A stretch of 64,000 nt of DNA from Microbacterium sp. 4R-513 (GTDB lineage Bacteria; Actinomycetota; Actinomycetes; Actinomycetales; Microbacteriaceae). Each line of letters begins with the position of its first letter. The first letter of the stretch is position 1. Both the position numbers and the translations under genes were made by a program. The stretch spans positions 2,480,001-2,544,000 of the forward strand of contig NZ_CP049256.1 in NCBI RefSeq assembly GCF_011046485.1, given 5' to 3'. Positions 61,779 to 64,000 of this stretch are shown piece by piece. The notes under the pieces were generated by a model. It saw only the letters and a list, made by a program, of their open reading frames with translations, was not told where the DNA came from and made no database searches.

Positions 61779-62009
61779 CCCGAGTGGGAGGCGGAGGCGG
61801 CGCGCGGCGTGAGGGCGTGTCGCCGGGCGACCGGCGGCACGAGGCGGCTGGGGCGTCCCGATGCGCGCGAGCGACCCGGAGGGCTCGGGTAGCATCGGGA
61901 GCGCACCCCGTGCTCGGACCTCGCGAAGGATCGATGCCGCGGGGTGATCCGAGGCGCAGCCTCGAGGCCTGTCCGCCCCCCTTGCTCACCTCGATCCCGT
62001 GAGGAGCCG
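61779..62009 (+). promoter_or_regulatory. Intergenic region with a -10 for the small membrane protein gene
   Basis: 230 bases without a gene. A TAGCAT (61890-61895) could be the -10 of the next gene, leaving a leader of about 105 bases. No terminator of the Tc-like operon with a clear stem and T run was found. Confidence 0.35.
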
Positions 62010-62405
62010 ATGGACCACGCGCTCGACGCCGTGATCGAGATCTTCACGTGGGTGGGGATCGGCGCCGGTCTGCTCCTGGGCATCATCGCGCTGGTCCTCC
62101 GCCTCGCGGACGGCACCTGGCTCCCGGTCCGCGCGATCGTCGAGCACGGGGAGGACTCGTCTCTTGTGCGCTGGTTCGACGAGGATGGCGGCGTCAACGC
62201 ATCGTTCCTCACGCACGAGCAGGCCCGCGAGCTCGCCGGCAAGGACATGGCCGACATCTTCTACCGGCGAGGTCGAGCGAACCGGATGCGGCTGACGCAC
62301 GGGTCACCCGCTGTCCGGGCCGTCGCCCTCCTCGCCGCCGGACTGTTCGGCCTGGGCGTCGTCGCGACGATCATCTCCTGGGTGCTGCTCTTCGCGCGCG
62401 GCTGA
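62010..62405 (+). CDS. Small membrane protein, unknown
   Basis: A 131-aa protein with two predicted membrane helices (about residues 8-30 and 105-130) flanking a polar region (WLPVRAIVEHGEDSSLVRWFDEDGGVNASFL) that looks like a small beta domain. ATG 62010 has GAGGAG (62001-62006) upstream. No family recognised. It is followed directly by a 35-bp tandem repeat and a convergent transporter gene. Confidence 0.72.
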   Translation: MDHALDAVIEIFTWVGIGAGLLLGIIALVLRLADGTWLPVRAIVEHGEDSSLVRWFDEDGGVNASFLTHEQARELAGKDMADIFYRRGRANRMRLTHGSPAVRAVALLAAGLFGLGVVATIISWVLLFARG

Positions 62406-62518
62406 CGCCCCGGTCCCGCGCCGACTCACACTGCGCCGGACGCCCCGGTCCCGCGCCGACTCACGCTGCGCCGGCCGCCCCGGTCCCGCGCCGACTCACG
62501 CTGCGCCGGCCGCCCCGG
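62406..62518. repeat. Tandem repeat, 35-bp unit, three copies plus a partial fourth
   Basis: Units begin at 62406, 62441 and 62476, with a partial copy from 62511. The unit starts CGCCCCGGTCCCGCGCCGAC and the copies are nearly identical. It fills the space between two convergent genes right after the stop codon at 62405. Confidence 0.85.
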
Positions 62519-62529
62519 GCTCGACGCGA

Positions 62530-63492
62530 TCAGGCCAGTGCCAGCATCGCCCCCGCGGCGAGCGCCAGAGCGAGACCGAGCCATTGCACACCGGCGATGC
62601 GCTCACGCAGCACGAGCGCCGCGAGCAGGATCGTGCCCGCGGGGTACATCGCGGTGAGCGCCGAGACGATCGTCAGGTCGCCGGTGCGCAGCGCGAAGAG
62701 CATCACGACGTTCGCCACGGCATCCACCACCCCGCACGCCGCCGTCAGCAGGAAGGCGCGGCGAAGCGGGGTCGCAACCCTCGTCGAGGCGGCCTCCTCG
62801 ACCGCGTGCTCGAGATCGGCGTGTCCCGTGGGCGTCGCGCCGAGCCGCGCACCGGCTGGGGGAAGGATGGATGCCGCGCCCCGGCCGGCCCGGACGGCGA
62901 TGACCGCGATGACGCCCACAGCAGCCAGCGTGATGACACTGCTCACCGAGCGGTTGAGGATGAGGGGAACGAGGCCGCTCTCGTCGCTCGTCTGGTCGAT
63001 CACGATGAGGAAGGCGCCGATCGCGAGCCCCGCGCCGATCGCGAGGAGGAGCCCGCGGGCGCTCGGGCGCACGACCTTCTCGCCGGGTATGAAGCCCACG
63101 AGGACCACGGCGACGAGGGCGACGGCGAGGCCGGCGCAGCCGACCCACGACAGCGTCTCGCCGTCGACGACGAGACCCCACACGATCGGAGCGATGGCCG
63201 AGACGACCGCCGTGAGCGGCGAGAGGATGCTCATCGGCCCGATCGCGAGGCAGGCGTAGAGCAGGACGATCGCCGCCGCCCCGGTGAACCCGGAGACGAC
63301 GCCCCACCCGATGTCGGCGGGGATCCACTGCCCGCCGACGAACGGATACGCCACCAGCAGGAGGACGAGCCCCGCGATGGCCGCCACCGCCGTGACCACG
63401 ATCGAGCGGAGACTCCGCGCCGCCAGCCCCCCAAGGAAGTCGGCGGAGCCGTAGACCAGCGCACCGACGAGAGCGATCAGGGCCGGAAGCAT
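62530..63492 (-). CDS. EamA/DMT-family transporter
   Basis: A 320-aa protein with ten predicted membrane helices in two EamA repeats (about residues 3-140 and 150-318), separated by a longer cytoplasmic loop (about 205-245). Second DMT transporter in the window and not closely similar in sequence to the first. A TAGGCT -10 (63500-63505) ends just before ATG 63492, so the mRNA is probably leaderless. It is divergent from the MMPL gene. Substrate unknown. Confidence 0.85.
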   Translation of the reverse strand: MLPALIALVGALVYGSADFLGGLAARSLRSIVVTAVAAIAGLVLLLVAYPFVGGQWIPADIGWGVVSGFTGAAAIVLLYACLAIGPMSILSPLTAVVSAIAPIVWGLVVDGETLSWVGCAGLAVALVAVVLVGFIPGEKVVRPSARGLLLAIGAGLAIGAFLIVIDQTSDESGLVPLILNRSVSSVITLAAVGVIAVIAVRAGRGAASILPPAGARLGATPTGHADLEHAVEEAASTRVATPLRRAFLLTAACGVVDAVANVVMLFALRTGDLTIVSALTAMYPAGTILLAALVLRERIAGVQWLGLALALAAGAMLALA

Positions 63493-63530
63493 CCGCCTCA
63501 GCCTAGAGGACTCGCACAATCTCGGAATTG

Positions 63531-63543
63531 CTAGATAATCTAG
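63531..63543. promoter_or_regulatory. Palindromic operator before the MMPL gene
   Basis: CTAGATAATCTAG is a perfect 13-base palindrome, AT-rich in a GC-rich genome, 4 bases before ATG 63548. It overlaps the place where the -10 must lie (TAGATAAT), so a bound repressor would block transcription. Confidence 0.6.
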
Positions 63544-63547
63544 CGAT

Positions 63548-64000
63548 ATGTCGACGCGTCGAGAGCTCCGCAGCAGCCATCAGCCGACGCGGTGGCTGAG
63601 GATCGGCATCCCTGTCGTCCTCATCCTGGTGTGGGTCGTCGGCGGTTCGATCGGGGGACCGTACTTCGGCAAGGTCGACGAGGTGTCGACGAACGACCAG
63701 TCGAGCTATCTCCCGCAGAGTGCCGACGCGACCGCGGTCAGCGAGCGCCTGCCCGACTTCCTCGGCGAGGACACGATCCCTGCTGTCGTCGTCGTGACGG
63801 GAGACGGGACGCTCACCGACGAGCAGCTCGCCGACCTACAGGACTTCGCCGAACAGCTGGCCGAGGTCGAGGGCGTGACCGGGGACGTCTCCCCGCCGAT
63901 CGTGTCGGACGATGGAGAGGCGGTGCAGATCTTCGTGCCGATCGACTCCTCCGGCGAGGTCAGCGACACCGTCGAGGCGCTGCGGACGATGATCGACGAA
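63548..64000 (+). CDS. MMPL/RND-family exporter, 5' part
   Basis: The first 151 residues of a large membrane transporter, cut by the window end. A basic N terminus is followed by one membrane helix (IGIPVVLILVWVVGGSIGGPY) and then the start of the extracytoplasmic porter domain with KVDEVSTNDQSSYLPQSADA and IPAVVVVTGDG, typical of MmpL/YdfJ drug exporters. The complete protein is usually 700 aa or more. No ribosome-binding site is seen and the start lies 4 bases after a palindromic operator, so the mRNA may have almost no leader. Confidence 0.88.
   Translation, partial: MSTRRELRSSHQPTRWLRIGIPVVLILVWVVGGSIGGPYFGKVDEVSTNDQSSYLPQSADATAVSERLPDFLGEDTIPAVVVVTGDGTLTDEQLADLQDFAEQLAEVEGVTGDVSPPIVSDDGEAVQIFVPIDSSGEVSDTVEALRTMIDE

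Noticed and set aside
62406..62518. CRISPR array
   Set aside because: The repeats are contiguous 35-bp units without spacers, and no cas genes are present.

Overview
The window is a high-GC chromosomal segment of an actinobacterium, most likely Microbacteriaceae (Microbacterium-like). The reasons are the codon use, the many GTG starts, the actinobacterial Tad cluster with a 6C RNA, an Ask gene with an internal beta-subunit start, and numerous apparently leaderless promoters. Most of it (1-48 kb) looks like ordinary core chromosome. The tail (48.4-61.8 kb) carries an accessory operon related to insecticidal Tc (ABC) toxins.

Layout. 0-2 kb: a NarL-type response regulator with a frame-broken histidine kinase, then tRNA-Ser(GGA). 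2-8 kb, minus strand: a MoxR ATPase / DUF58 / transglutaminase operon, the 4.5S SRP RNA on the plus strand, then a Nudix-vanZ pair. 8-15 kb: pta-ackA, interrupted by a palindromic repeat, then a HAD phosphatase with a GH65 glycoside phosphorylase. 15-19 kb: dnaX, recR and an EamA exporter. 19-25 kb: ask, coaBC (opposite strand), an NRDE protein, asd and mqo. 25-31 kb: a DUF2207 protein, tdk, a DUF1295 protein, then a lactate operon (FadR-type GntR regulator plus lldD) behind twin operators. 31-36 kb: a HAD phosphatase, tRNA-Pro(CGG), a metallophosphoesterase, a bifunctional PASTA penicillin-binding protein, a DUF4177 protein and a RidA-like protein. 36-42 kb: acs, a 6C small RNA and a compact Tad pilus cluster. 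42-48 kb: topA, tmk, holB, a secreted peptidase-like lipoprotein and tRNA-Thr(CGT). 48.4-61.8 kb: the Tc-like operon. 62-64 kb: a small membrane protein, an EamA transporter and the start of an MMPL exporter.

How the genes work together. Pta-AckA, Acs, Mqo and LldD handle acetate, malate and lactate around acetyl-CoA and the quinone pool. Ask and Asd start the aspartate amino-acid pathway. DnaX, HolB, RecR and TopA belong to replication and repair, and Tmk and Tdk supply dTMP/dTTP. The Tc-like operon encodes a shortened TcA-like protein with a TcB-binding C terminus, a single-chain TcB-TcC (SpvB / FG-GAP / RHS) cocoon protein with a glycine-rich membrane-like C terminus, a membrane-anchored zinc phospholipase-C-like protein, and a protein I do not recognise. 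This is the best candidate for an undescribed system here.

Data-quality note. Four otherwise intact conserved genes (histidine kinase, transglutaminase, GntR regulator, metallophosphoesterase) are each broken by exactly one base at a C/G homopolymer. That pattern points to consensus errors rather than true pseudogenes.
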